Position numbers and translations under genes: made by a program. A stretch of 64,000 nt of DNA from Verrucomicrobiia bacterium (GTDB taxonomy: Bacteria; Verrucomicrobiota; Verrucomicrobiia; Palsa-1439), in the NCBI GenBank assembly GCA_022072455.1, contig JAJVHY010000020.1:124001-188000 (forward strand), read 5' to 3'. Shown piece by piece: positions 54,366-62,199 of this stretch. The notes beneath the pieces are model-generated. The model was not told the origin of the DNA and searched no databases. It saw only the letters and a list, made by a program, of their open reading frames with translations. Position 1 is the first letter of the stretch. Each line of letters opens with the position of its first letter.

Positions 54366-54855
54366 CGTAATCAATGATTTTTTGATTATCGTCGTGGGCA
54401 GCCCAGACGACGCGGAGGAAATCGGCGGGGTGGACGTTGACCTTCTTGAAAAAAACCCGGTCCCCGCCACAGCCGTACATCAAATCCGCCGGCATCTCCC
54501 CCCGCAACTTGGCGCGTGCTTTTTCAATCACGCGCGGCAGCCATTCGAGCCCGGCCACCGAGGCGTCTTTCGCCGGCAAGTCTTCCATCCGAATGGTGTG
54601 CCCGGTACGCTTTCCTTTCTGGACAACGAGGAAATAATCGCGCCGTGCGGCGGCGATCAGCAATGCCGTGCCAAATGTCGGCTCCTGGTACTTCACCCAG
54701 TCTTCGGCGAAATCGTAAAGCTCCTGCGCGGTGTAGCCGATCTCGTCGAGGAGCGGGTTGTGATAGCTGGCCGGCTGCCGATTGCCAGTGGTGTACTGGG
54801 TGACGGCTTTGTCCCAGAGTTGCCGGAATCTTTCGTCCCAAGTGTAATCGCTCAT
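54355..54855 (-). CDS. DUF5069 domain protein (1)
   Basis: A 166-residue soluble protein with no signal or membrane segment. The ATG at 54855 gives MSDYTWDERFRQLWDKAV. The N-terminal half is helical; the C-terminal half carries EWLPRVIEKARAKLRGEMPA, LMYGCGGDRVFFKKV and HPADFLRVVWAAHDDN, which I match from memory to DUF5069 (LPR...KxR...YGCGxDxxFL...DFL). No biochemical role is known. It converges on the FAD oxidoreductase gene, overlapping it by 11 bases. Confidence 0.6.
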   Translation of the reverse strand: MSDYTWDERFRQLWDKAVTQYTTGNRQPASYHNPLLDEIGYTAQELYDFAEDWVKYQEPTFGTALLIAAARRDYFLVVQKGKRTGHTIRMEDLPAKDASVAGLEWLPRVIEKARAKLRGEMPADLMYGCGGDRVFFKKVNVHPADFLRVVWAAHDDNQKIIDYVTR

Positions 54856-54941
54856 GGCGGCGAGAGTAATCGCGATTAGCCACCCCGGCAACAATGCAGT
54901 TGCGCGGCACTGGCGGTTTCCCGTATAAACACGCCGCTTTT

Positions 54942-55415
54942 ATGAGACATACCATTTCCGTCTTGGTCGAAAACAAATTCGGCGTCCTGACCCGCGTTTC
55001 GGCGCTGTTCAGCGGGCGCGGCTTCAACATTGACACACTCAACGTCGCCCCGACACAAGACCCGACCACGTCGCGGATGACGATCGTCGTCAAAGGCGAC
55101 GACACCGTGCTCGAGCAGGTTACCAAGCAGCTCAACAAGCTCGTGGACGTGATCAAAGTCCAAGACTTCCGCGAGGACGAATACGTGGATCGCGAGCTCG
55201 TGCTCATCAAGGTCAACGTGGACGCCAAGACGCGCTCCGAAGTCATGCAGATCTGCGATATCTTTCGCGCCAAGATCGTGGACGTGGCGCACAAGGCCTT
55301 GACGATCGAAATCACCGGCAACGAATCCAAAGTCGGCAAGTTCATTGATCTCATGGACCCGTTCGGCATTCGCGACATCACCCGGACCGGTAAAGTCGCA
55401 ATGGCGCGGAAATAA
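54942..55415 (+). CDS. ilvH: Acetolactate synthase small (regulatory) subunit
   Basis: The regulatory subunit of acetohydroxyacid synthase in branched-chain amino acid synthesis, 157 residues. The start at 54942 gives MRHTISVLVENKFGVLTRVSALFSGRGFNIDTLNVAPT, the ACT domain that binds valine (1-75), followed by the C-terminal domain (KVNVDAKTRSEVMQICDIF). The catalytic subunit ilvB is not in the window. The gene precedes ilvC by 54 bases; they form a short operon. Confidence 0.93.
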   Translation: MRHTISVLVENKFGVLTRVSALFSGRGFNIDTLNVAPTQDPTTSRMTIVVKGDDTVLEQVTKQLNKLVDVIKVQDFREDEYVDRELVLIKVNVDAKTRSEVMQICDIFRAKIVDVAHKALTIEITGNESKVGKFIDLMDPFGIRDITRTGKVAMARK

Positions 55416-55469
55416 CGTCGTATCGGCCGTCATCCCGGCGGCTTTCACCAACGAAAGGACAACACAACC

Positions 55470-56561
55470 ATGGCTATCATCAATTTCGGCGGCGTCAAAG
55501 AAACCGTCGTCACCCGCAACGAATTCCCGCTGCGCAAAGCCCGGCAGGTGCTCAAGAACGAAGTCATCGCCATCATCGGCTACGGCGTCCAAGGTCCGGC
55601 CCAGGCACTCAATCTCAAAGACAACGGCTTCAAAGTCATCATCGGCCAGCGCCCCGGCAAAAGCTATGACCGGGCGGTCGTTGACGGCTGGCTCCCCGGC
55701 AAGACGCTGTTCTCCTACGCGGAAGCGGTCCGGAAAGCCACCATCGTGCAAATGCTCGTGTCAGATGCCGCAGCGCAGCAAGTCTGGCCGGAAGTGAAAG
55801 CCAACCTCCAAGCCGGAGCCGCGTTGTATTTCTCCCACGGCTTCCCAATCACCTACAATAAGAAGACCGGCATCATCCCGCCGAAGAATGTGGACGTCAT
55901 CATGGTCGCACCGAAAGGGAGCGGCTTGAATGTCCGGCGCAATTTCCTCAGCGGCGCCGGCATCAACTCCAGCTTTGCGGTTTATCAGGACGCGACCGGT
56001 CGCGCCAAGGAACGCTGCCTCGCGCTCGGCATCGGCGTCGGCTCCGGTTACCTGTTCCCAACCACGTTCCCGCACGAAACCAACAGCGATCTCACCGGTG
56101 AACGCGGCATTCTGATGGGGGCGCTGGCTGGCGTGATGGAAGCGCAGTACGACGTCCTGCGCGCGGGCGGCCACAGCCCCAGCGAAGCGTTCAACGAAAC
56201 CGTTGAAGAACTCACCCAGTCGCTCATCCGTCTCGTGGACGAAAAGGGCATGGACTGGATGTACTCCAACTGCTCACAGACCGCCCAACGCGGGGCGCTC
56301 GATTGGAAACCGAAATTCAAGAAGGCGGTCTTGCCGGTATTCAAGGCGCTTTACAAGAACGTCCGCAGTGGCAAGGAAGCTGCGCATGTCATCAAAACCT
56401 GCGGCGCAAAGGGCTACCCGGCGCGGCTGGCGAAAGAACTCGCCGCGATGCGCAACAGCGAGATGTGGCAAGCCGGCGCAGCGGTCCGCGCGTTGCGCCC
56501 CAAGGAAAAGGCCAAAGCCATCACCGCCGGCACGAAAGGCATTGGCGGTCGGAAAGGCTAA
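55470..56561 (+). CDS. ilvC: Ketol-acid reductoisomerase
   Basis: Converts acetolactate and acetohydroxybutyrate to dihydroxy acids with NADPH and Mg2+. The 363-residue protein has the Rossmann motif GYGVQGPAQALNLKDNGF (near 30-47) with a following RPGKSYDRA. The knotted domain has LTGERGILMGALAGVMEAQYD, with Glu/Asp metal ligands, and EAFNETVEEL. An AAAGGA-type ribosome binding site precedes the ATG. The last ~40 residues are Lys/Ala-rich. It is ended by a strong terminator. Confidence 0.93.
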   Translation: MAIINFGGVKETVVTRNEFPLRKARQVLKNEVIAIIGYGVQGPAQALNLKDNGFKVIIGQRPGKSYDRAVVDGWLPGKTLFSYAEAVRKATIVQMLVSDAAAQQVWPEVKANLQAGAALYFSHGFPITYNKKTGIIPPKNVDVIMVAPKGSGLNVRRNFLSGAGINSSFAVYQDATGRAKERCLALGIGVGSGYLFPTTFPHETNSDLTGERGILMGALAGVMEAQYDVLRAGGHSPSEAFNETVEELTQSLIRLVDEKGMDWMYSNCSQTAQRGALDWKPKFKKAVLPVFKALYKNVRSGKEAAHVIKTCGAKGYPARLAKELAAMRNSEMWQAGAAVRALRPKEKAKAITAGTKGIGGRKG

Positions 56562-56576
56562 GAATCAGTTCAAACA

Positions 56577-56608
56577 AAAAGCGGCGACCCAACCGGGTCG
56601 CCGCTTTT
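56577..56608 (+). terminator. Rho-independent terminator after ilvC
   Basis: A 14-bp stem (AAAAGCGGCGACCC / GGGTCGCCGCTTTT) with an AACC loop followed by GTTTTTTT. Confidence 0.9.
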
Positions 56609-56616
56609 GTTTTTTT

Positions 56617-56668
56617 GTAGGAGCGACATTCTTGTCGCAACCGGTCGGAGCAGGAATGCCCCTCCTAC
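56617..56668. repeat. REP-like element at the end of the second DUF5069 gene
   Basis: Begins GTAGGAGCGACATTC on the plus strand and ends GAATGCCCCTCCTAC; outer arms GTAGGAG/CTCCTAC pair, with an inner GCGACA-TTCT-TGTCGC hairpin. On the minus strand it begins GTAGGAGGGGCATTC, whose TAG (56667-56665) is the stop codon of the gene at 56665-57111. A close copy is at 57978-58028. Confidence 0.75.
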
Positions 56669-57111
56669 TTGCCGGTGACCGACGCGTGAAATTCCTTCCA
56701 ATCGTCGAGATTGTTCAAGTTGATCGCGTCGGGGCAAACCGAACCTTCGTCGGTGATGCCGTTCGCGCTCAAGATGGTTTTTCGCACGTCATCCGTGTGA
56801 ATATACCCGGCAATCGCAACGTTCGACTTATGAATCGTCGCCTTGTCGAGTTTGACGCCGGGCTGTTTCTTCACCCACGCCTCGAATTGCGGATAGGTCG
56901 GCTTGGATTCACTGATGAATTTTTTCACCGCGTCGGCATTGAGGCCGAGCGCATTGATGACCATCATGTCATACCCCTTGCCGATGCCGGGGTAGCCGTC
57001 GGCGAGCTGCCCGATGGATTCCAACAAAACCTTCTGCCACAACCGCGGCAGGTGCAACGCGCCGAGCGGGCCGGCGATACCTGAACTGATCAACGGAACG
57101 ATCTTTGCCAT
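56665..57111 (-). CDS. DUF5069 domain protein (2)
   Basis: A 148-residue soluble protein beginning MAKIVPLISSGIAGPLGALHLPRLWQK. The central ...GKGYDMMVINALGLNADAVKKFI and ...TYPQFEAWVKKQPGVKLDK parallel the DUF5069 layout of the gene at 54355, though the two share little direct identity. No function is known. Its TAG stop is the first triplet of a REP-like element. It is 16 bp from the isomerase gene upstream, probably cotranscribed with it. Confidence 0.6.
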   Translation of the reverse strand: MAKIVPLISSGIAGPLGALHLPRLWQKVLLESIGQLADGYPGIGKGYDMMVINALGLNADAVKKFISESKPTYPQFEAWVKKQPGVKLDKATIHKSNVAIAGYIHTDDVRKTILSANGITDEGSVCPDAINLNNLDDWKEFHASVTGK

Positions 57112-57127
57112 AGCTACTTTCCTTTCG

Positions 57128-57958
57128 TTACTTGGTTAACTTCGTCCAAATCCTGTCAATCTCGCCCCGCAACACCTTGGCGTCTTCCCAACTGTTGGGC
57201 AAGGTTGAGAGATTGTACCCGCCCGGCACCGGCCCCATCTCGGGACAAACGAAGATGTCGCGATTCTTGTTGCCCTTTCCTTCGAGCCAGCATTTCAAAA
57301 CCGCCTCGGCGAACGGCAACCAATCCTTCACCTCCGGCGTCAGATTTCCCTTCCCGTCCGTGACCGGCACCTGACAGTGATGGCCATTGAAGGGGCGGAA
57401 ATGAAACTGTTGCGCCCGCTGAATCAGATCAGGGCGCGTGATCAAACGTTCAATATATTTGCTCGGTGCGAGATGTTTCACGACCGCGAGATGCGAGAAA
57501 TCCCACGTCATCGGCAACAACTCGCCGGTCACCTTCTGGTAGGCGTCCGCTAATGCATACGCTTTCTCCGGCGTCTCCGTGCAGGTGTCACGATGGACTT
57601 CGATCGCCGGTTCGACCCCCTGTTTTTTGCCTTCCTCCAACATCAGCATCGTCAAACCGAGCGCCTCCGGCGTGAGCGTGTCTTCGTCGGCAAGCTGGAC
57701 GTTAATGTGATGCGCGCCCATGTCTTTGTTGGCCTTGACCGCTGCCGGGAACTCCGCGGCCTTTCCCGACGCGATGTAACCACAGAGGATCATCCCGTAC
57801 TTCTTCAAGATCGGGGGCAAATCCTTATTCGCGCCCGACGCCATCCCGTCGAAGCCGGCCTTCTTAGCGTCGGCGACTTTCTCGTCGAGCGTCCACTCTT
57901 TCTCCTTCGACGGATAATGAGTCTGCGACCAAAAGCCTGCGATGTGATGAAGTTTCAT
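57128..57958 (-). CDS. Sugar phosphate isomerase/epimerase (xylose isomerase-like TIM barrel)
   Basis: A 276-residue TIM-barrel protein of the AP endonuclease 2/IolE/hydroxypyruvate isomerase superfamily. AKKAGFDGMASGANK, AIEVHRDTC (Glu metal ligand), LPMTWDFSHLAVVKH (Asp/His) and HFRPFNGHHCQVPVTDGKG (His) lie in the usual order of metal ligands. Probably converts a keto-sugar or inosose; the substrate is not deducible. Lies between the DUF5069 gene and a REP-like element, next to a dehydrogenase of the hydroxyacid family, so a sugar-acid pathway is possible. Confidence 0.8.
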   Translation of the reverse strand: MKLHHIAGFWSQTHYPSKEKEWTLDEKVADAKKAGFDGMASGANKDLPPILKKYGMILCGYIASGKAAEFPAAVKANKDMGAHHINVQLADEDTLTPEALGLTMLMLEEGKKQGVEPAIEVHRDTCTETPEKAYALADAYQKVTGELLPMTWDFSHLAVVKHLAPSKYIERLITRPDLIQRAQQFHFRPFNGHHCQVPVTDGKGNLTPEVKDWLPFAEAVLKCWLEGKGNKNRDIFVCPEMGPVPGGYNLSTLPNSWEDAKVLRGEIDRIWTKLTK

Positions 57959-57977
57959 ATTAGTTTAGAGCCGCCCT

Positions 57978-58028
57978 GTAGGAGCGACATTCCTGTCGCG
58001 ACCTTCGGGGCAAGAATGCCCCTCCTAC
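57978..58028. repeat. REP-like element at the end of the dehydrogenase gene
   Basis: GTAGGAGCGACATTCCTGTC at one end and GAATGCCCCTCCTAC at the other, nearly identical to 56617-56668. On the minus strand the TAG at 58027-58025 is the stop of the gene at 58025-58927. The other end lies 20 bp upstream of the isomerase start. Confidence 0.75.
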
Positions 58029-58927
58029 CGTTTCTTTATTGGACCACGTCCCTTAAAGGTCAACTCCGCGATCCCAGACTTATCGAGATCGCCGAGACCG
58101 ACCTGCGTCATTTTCTTGAACTGTTTGTAAGTCGCGGTCGCGAGCGGCAGATTGAGCTTCGCTTTCTTCGCCACACCGAGAGCAATCCCGGAATCCTTCG
58201 CCGCATGCGCCGCCGAAAAGAAGCACGCGTGATCCCGGTTCACCATGTCTTCACCGTCGGTGACGAGAACGCGCGAATTGGCGCCGGTCTGCGAAAATAC
58301 TTCCATCAACATTTTCAGATCCAGCCCAACCGCCGCCCCGAGGCCAAGTCCTTCGGCCAACCCAGCGGTGTTGATGTTCATGACCATGTTGACCAACGCC
58401 TTCACCTGCGCCGCCTTGCCGGCGGGGCCGATGTAACGCATCAACTTGCCGTCGTCGCTGAGTTTCGTGAGGATCGGCCGGAGTTTTTCGAAAGTTGCTT
58501 TCTCACCGGCGCACATCAGATAGAGCGTACCGGCGCGGGCCTGATTGATGGACGAGGCCATGCAACCTTCGAGTGTCCGCGCACCGACCTTCTTTGCCAG
58601 TTTCTCGACTTTGACGTGCGTCTCCGGTGAGACTGTCGCGCAGTTGATGAAAAACTTTCCTTTCGCACCCTGCAGGAGATTGTCTTTCTTGCCAGCAAAG
58701 ATGGCTTCCATGGATTTATCGTCCACAACCACGGTGATGATCACGTCCGACTGCGCTGTCACGTCCGCGAGCCGGGAACACGCCGTCGCTCCCAGTTCCT
58801 TCGCCAACTCCTGCGCCGCCGCCGGCCGCACGTCATACACCGTCGTCACCCGGTAACCGACGTCCACCAACCGCCGCGCCATATTCGCGCCCATCCGTCC
58901 CACGCCTACCACGCCGATTCGTTCCAT
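58025..58927 (-). CDS. NAD(P)-dependent beta-hydroxyacid dehydrogenase
   Basis: A 300-residue member of the 3-hydroxyisobutyrate/6-phosphogluconate-like dehydrogenase family. The start at 58927 gives MERIGVVGVGRMGANMARRL (Rossmann GxGxMG), then the substrate segment EGCMASSINQARAGTLYLM (near 120-138, GSxxxAxxGTL in the family) and the catalytic Lys in AAQVKALVNMVMNINTAGLAE (near 170). Likely reduces a short hydroxy/keto acid or semialdehyde; the upstream isomerase gene is a plausible partner. The C-terminus is Lys-rich and its TAG stop comes from a REP-like element. Confidence 0.88.
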   Translation of the reverse strand: MERIGVVGVGRMGANMARRLVDVGYRVTTVYDVRPAAAQELAKELGATACSRLADVTAQSDVIITVVVDDKSMEAIFAGKKDNLLQGAKGKFFINCATVSPETHVKVEKLAKKVGARTLEGCMASSINQARAGTLYLMCAGEKATFEKLRPILTKLSDDGKLMRYIGPAGKAAQVKALVNMVMNINTAGLAEGLGLGAAVGLDLKMLMEVFSQTGANSRVLVTDGEDMVNRDHACFFSAAHAAKDSGIALGVAKKAKLNLPLATATYKQFKKMTQVGLGDLDKSGIAELTFKGRGPIKKR

Positions 58928-58939
58928 GAATTTCCTCTC

Positions 58940-59004
58940 TGGAGGGCCACGCTCCGTCGTGGCCAAATACTTGTCTTACGGACGCGACGGAGCGCGTCCC
59001 TCCA
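58940..59004. repeat. Larger inverted-repeat element between two genes
   Basis: TGGAGGGCCACGCTCCGTCG and the inverted CGACGGAGCGCGTCCCTCCA flank a 27-base middle; the outer TGGAGG/CCTCCA and inner CGCTCCGTCG/CGACGGAGCG are exact. It fills the gap between the MBL gene end and the dehydrogenase start. Sequence differs from the GTAGGAG elements, so it is a separate family or a diverged relative. Confidence 0.7.
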
Positions 59005-59007
59005 CTG

Positions 59008-59730
59008 TTACTTCGCAAAAAATGGATTATGCAGCTTCTCTTCGCCGACGGTGGTCAACGGCCCATGCCCGGGACAAATCACCGTGTCATCGGGCAACGT
59101 CAGGATGCTTTCCTTGTTCGTCCGCAACGCTTCCGCGTAGCTGACCGCGCCACCGCCCATCGAGCCGGCAAAGACTGCGTCGCCGACAATCGCCAGCCGC
59201 TTGGCCAAGCCGGTCACCACATATGTCACTCCGCCCTTTGCATGTCCGCTCGTGCGCCGTGTCTCGACCTTCAAACTCCCAATTTGGAAAGTCCGTCCAT
59301 CGGCAAACGGCTCGGCGCCATCCAGCGGCTCCCGCTCGCTGACGTACGCCTTCGCGCCGGTCTTCTCCTTGAGGAGATCGAGTTCCATCACGTGGTCGGT
59401 ATGAATATGCGTCAGAAAAATCTGCTGAATCTTCACTCCCAACTGCAGCATTCCGGAACAGTCCGCCCCGGTATCGAATGCCGCCGCCTCTTTGCTCACC
59501 GGGTCGAACACAACGTAGCTGTTGACCGTCATGTCTTGGAATGGCGTATTGAAACAGGCCAAGCCGGCAATCGTCCCGGGATCATTGGGATACCACGCCT
59601 TCGCTTCGAGCGCCTGCAACGCCGCGGCGCTGAGGCCTAGTTTGGCGGGATTGGTTTCGTCCGGCAATTTCAACCCGCGCTGGGCTTTGCCAATAATATC
59701 GTTAGGAAAGTCTTCAAGGGGGATTTTCAC
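59008..59730 (-). CDS. Metallo-beta-lactamase fold hydrolase
   Basis: A 240-residue hydrolase with the binuclear zinc site THIHTDHVMELDLL (HxHxDH, near 107-112), a later His in RTSGHAKGGVTYVV, Asp in AIVGDAVFAGS, and a last His in PGHGPLT. This pattern fits glyoxalase II or related thioesterases, or an RNase-Z-unlike MBL; the substrate is not clear. The start is a GTG at 59730. It is followed downstream by the inverted-repeat element. No obvious operon partner. Confidence 0.85.
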   Translation of the reverse strand: MKIPLEDFPNDIIGKAQRGLKLPDETNPAKLGLSAAALQALEAKAWYPNDPGTIAGLACFNTPFQDMTVNSYVVFDPVSKEAAAFDTGADCSGMLQLGVKIQQIFLTHIHTDHVMELDLLKEKTGAKAYVSEREPLDGAEPFADGRTFQIGSLKVETRRTSGHAKGGVTYVVTGLAKRLAIVGDAVFAGSMGGGAVSYAEALRTNKESILTLPDDTVICPGHGPLTTVGEEKLHNPFFAK

Positions 59731-59829
59731 GCGGGCCGAAGTGTAGCGAACGGCGCGACTGAGTCAATCATTTGGTGAGGCAAAGGATTAACCACGGAGA
59801 CACGGAGGAGACGGAGAGATAGCGACGGA

Positions 59830-60136
59830 TTACTTCCCGAACTTCTTATCCGGCTTCTCGCGCACGGCCGCAGGCTGACCGGCAACGATCTCCACACGGG
59901 CGGAATACCCGAGTTGCCGGAGATACGCTTCACAATCTTCCCAGGTCAGGCCAAACGCCCGCACGTCGGCCAGACCGAGACGCGATACCACCTTACGTGA
60001 GCACGTCCGCATCGGATTCGGAAAGTTCACCGTCGAGCATGATGTTCTCCGCCCAATCCACCAACTGCGCGAGCGAAATCTCGTGCCGGAGATAGCTCGC
60101 GATCTTCTCAACCACCGACTGTTTGGTGACCGTCAT
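59830..60136 (-). pseudogene. Small unknown gene with a +1 frameshift
   Basis: From the ATG at 60136 (MTVTKQSVVEKIASYLRHEI...) a 47-codon frame stops at TAA 59995-59993. A second frame continues without a gap of meaning: VVSRLGLADVRAFGLTWEDC followed by EAYLRQLGYSARVEIVAG, ending at 59830. Removing one A near 59998 would join them into a 101-residue protein (…DADVL-RKVVSRLGLADV…). Either the gene is broken, frameshifted by programme, or the base is an error. The joined protein resembles no enzyme I know; it is helical and acidic. Confidence 0.6.
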
Positions 60137-60152
60137 GGTAGGATCTTCTCAT

Positions 60153-61298
60153 TTACAGTCGTAGTGATGTCACAACCTTGATTAGGATAATCAACACGTC
60201 CGCAAGTGTACCTAAAAGAAGAAACGGCGATGCCGCTTCGGGCTTGCCATCTGTGAGTAATTCCAACAAATGCATCCCGAATCTCTTTAACAAAATTACG
60301 ATTGCCTTTCCGACATAGCACAGAAATAGCAGGCTAAGGTAGAGTACTGTTGGAATTGCAGTTGGCCCTGCGACCAATAGCCAATACCAATCCTTCACCC
60401 CAGTGTTGTAAACGGCACCACCTATTTTCTTGCGGTCATCTTTGGACATGGTCAGAACCACCGGAAAGACCGCATTTTCCACCTCATTATTCATAATGGA
60501 TCGTATAATGTGCTCAAAACCATAGCGAACAGCCAAAGGATAATTCCACGCAACCGCTCCGTCCAACGAACCTCCTTCAAAACCGTTCACGTTTAAGAAT
60601 TCAACAGAACTCGATGTATTTGTTGGAAGTGTAAACACTGCCTCATCAACAATAAGGCGCGGCTGGATACTATTTTTCTCTTCTGGGCTAATCGGGTCGG
60701 TTGGATCCGTCGTGGCGAGCGTTTCTAGAGGAAAATCGAATTTCTGAATTACCACTGCAGACCACGACATCGTAGCCCAACAAAGGGTGTAGAGACAGAG
60801 GGCAATCCCGGCCTCAACCAACAGCACACCAAAGCCTAGAAGCGCATTGCATCGCGTGATTACGCGCAACGACCAGTATGCAGTGAATACGGTAGCCAGA
60901 TCGAAAAGCAGATTAATTCCGTAAAATGTATAGAATGGCAGTCCATTGACAAATTCTGCCTGACGGCCATGAACCATGAGCGCTCCGATGATTGCGCAGA
61001 GGGTTGTCAAAACCCAACTGACAATAAATATGCGGATTGCCAACTTGACGAATTTGAAGCGTCCACGAGCGGTGCATAGTCGTTCGATCCATCTAACCAT
61101 AAGACCGCTAACTACTCTGTGGATGTCTGGAATCTCGGTGTATGCCAGCCGAATCCAAAACTTTTCAGCAAACCTGTAAGTCGAGGTTTTTTGTCGCGTT
61201 AAGAACAACCTATCTAATGCGGCTCCGAGGAGAGGAAGTAGGGCCAGTACACCGATCAACGATACTCCCCATGTCGCCTGAATGTTTTCCGCGAACAC
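60153..61298 (-). CDS. Unknown multi-pass membrane protein
   Basis: A 381-residue protein with about seven membrane helices (for example residues 12-32, 85-110, 125-145, 155-175, 310-340, 355-375). A large extramembrane region (about 180-305) contains the SVEFLNVNGFEGGSLDGAVA segment. No transporter or enzyme signature is seen. Codon use is clearly more A+T-rich than in neighbouring genes, and no flanking operon partner exists, so recent acquisition is plausible. Confidence 0.6.
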   Translation of the reverse strand: MFAENIQATWGVSLIGVLALLPLLGAALDRLFLTRQKTSTYRFAEKFWIRLAYTEIPDIHRVVSGLMVRWIERLCTARGRFKFVKLAIRIFIVSWVLTTLCAIIGALMVHGRQAEFVNGLPFYTFYGINLLFDLATVFTAYWSLRVITRCNALLGFGVLLVEAGIALCLYTLCWATMSWSAVVIQKFDFPLETLATTDPTDPISPEEKNSIQPRLIVDEAVFTLPTNTSSSVEFLNVNGFEGGSLDGAVAWNYPLAVRYGFEHIIRSIMNNEVENAVFPVVLTMSKDDRKKIGGAVYNTGVKDWYWLLVAGPTAIPTVLYLSLLFLCYVGKAIVILLKRFGMHLLELLTDGKPEAASPFLLLGTLADVLIILIKVVTSLRL

Positions 61299-61839
61299 GA
61301 TTGCCTTTATCCTTTCAAGAGTTCCCCAAGACTGTTCTAACCTCAGTAACCGTCAGGGTCAGCAACAAAAACATTACTAGCAATTGACTAATCCTCGCCA
61401 CAGCCATCGGTTATCAGCTTTCCCATACTCTAGAGCTAATAGGAAGATGATCATGAATTTGTGCTCAATGCTATGCCGGCAACTCACAGATTGCATCACG
61501 ACGCGTTTGGTTCTAGGGTCGGGCTGTTTTCTCTTCAGAAATAATGATGAAACGTGTTCCCCGAACGATTGCCGCCGAGAAGACTGTCCGCCGCATCAGC
61601 GAACTGCGTGACTTGGCGCGGCGTTTGGTGCGAGCGGGATTTGAGGCCGGGTTACACCACCACGACCGAACGGCGTACCCAATACGGCTTCATTCCAGTC
61701 CCAACCTCAAAGACTGAACACTGAGACCCTAAGAGCGACGGGTTGATCGAAATTTCGTATGTTTTTGAGGTTTCCTGCCTTGTTTCTGCCATCTTTTCCC
61801 GAAGACAGCCCGGAATGCGGAAAGATTTAGCCGGTAAAT
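61299..61839. other. Largely non-coding stretch before the tandem repeat
   Basis: About 540 bases with no recognised gene. A small frame at 61544-61717 (MMKRVPRTIAAEKTVRRISELRD and on, 57 residues, Arg-rich) could be a degraded gene end but is too short to call. No terminator or promoter stands out. Confidence 0.35.
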
Positions 61840-62091
61840 GGCGAGATTTACCCGGTACTTGGCGCCATTTATTCATTACCTGGCGCCAAGGACTCATTGC
61901 TTGGCGCCATTCATCGGTCCCCTGACGCCAAGTACTCATTCCGTGGCGCCGGGTATCGGTCCCAAGGCGAGATTTACCGGCTCCGTGGCGAGATTTACCG
62001 GGTACTTGGCGCCAAGTACCGGCTGCCCGGCGCCATTTACTGGCTGCTCCGCACCGTTTACCGGCTGCCCGGCGCGAGTTTCCGGATGCTG
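61840..62091. repeat. Degenerate 21-bp tandem repeat, 12 units
   Basis: Twelve head-to-tail 21-bp units run without spacer, with partial units on either side (from 61819 and to about 62110). Most begin GGCGCC or GGCGAG and contain a TTTA(C)CGG core, for example GGCGAGATTTACCGGGTACT and GGCGCCATTTACTGGCTGCT. All three plus-strand frames and one minus frame (61652-62155) stay open across it because 21 is a multiple of 3, giving seven-residue repeats such as LAPFTGC on the plus strand. Protein coding is not established. Confidence 0.75.
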
Positions 62092-62199
62092 GGCGCCGAA
62101 ATGTGATTACCGGTGAGCGCGGACTTCGCACTTCGTTCTTTCTCCGGCCCGGCACCAGATTTACAATCGCGGCAATAGCACCACCAACCGGTATTTATT

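Noticed and set aside
61840-62091. CRISPR array
   Set aside because: Units are contiguous with no unique spacers, degenerate, and there are no cas genes nearby.
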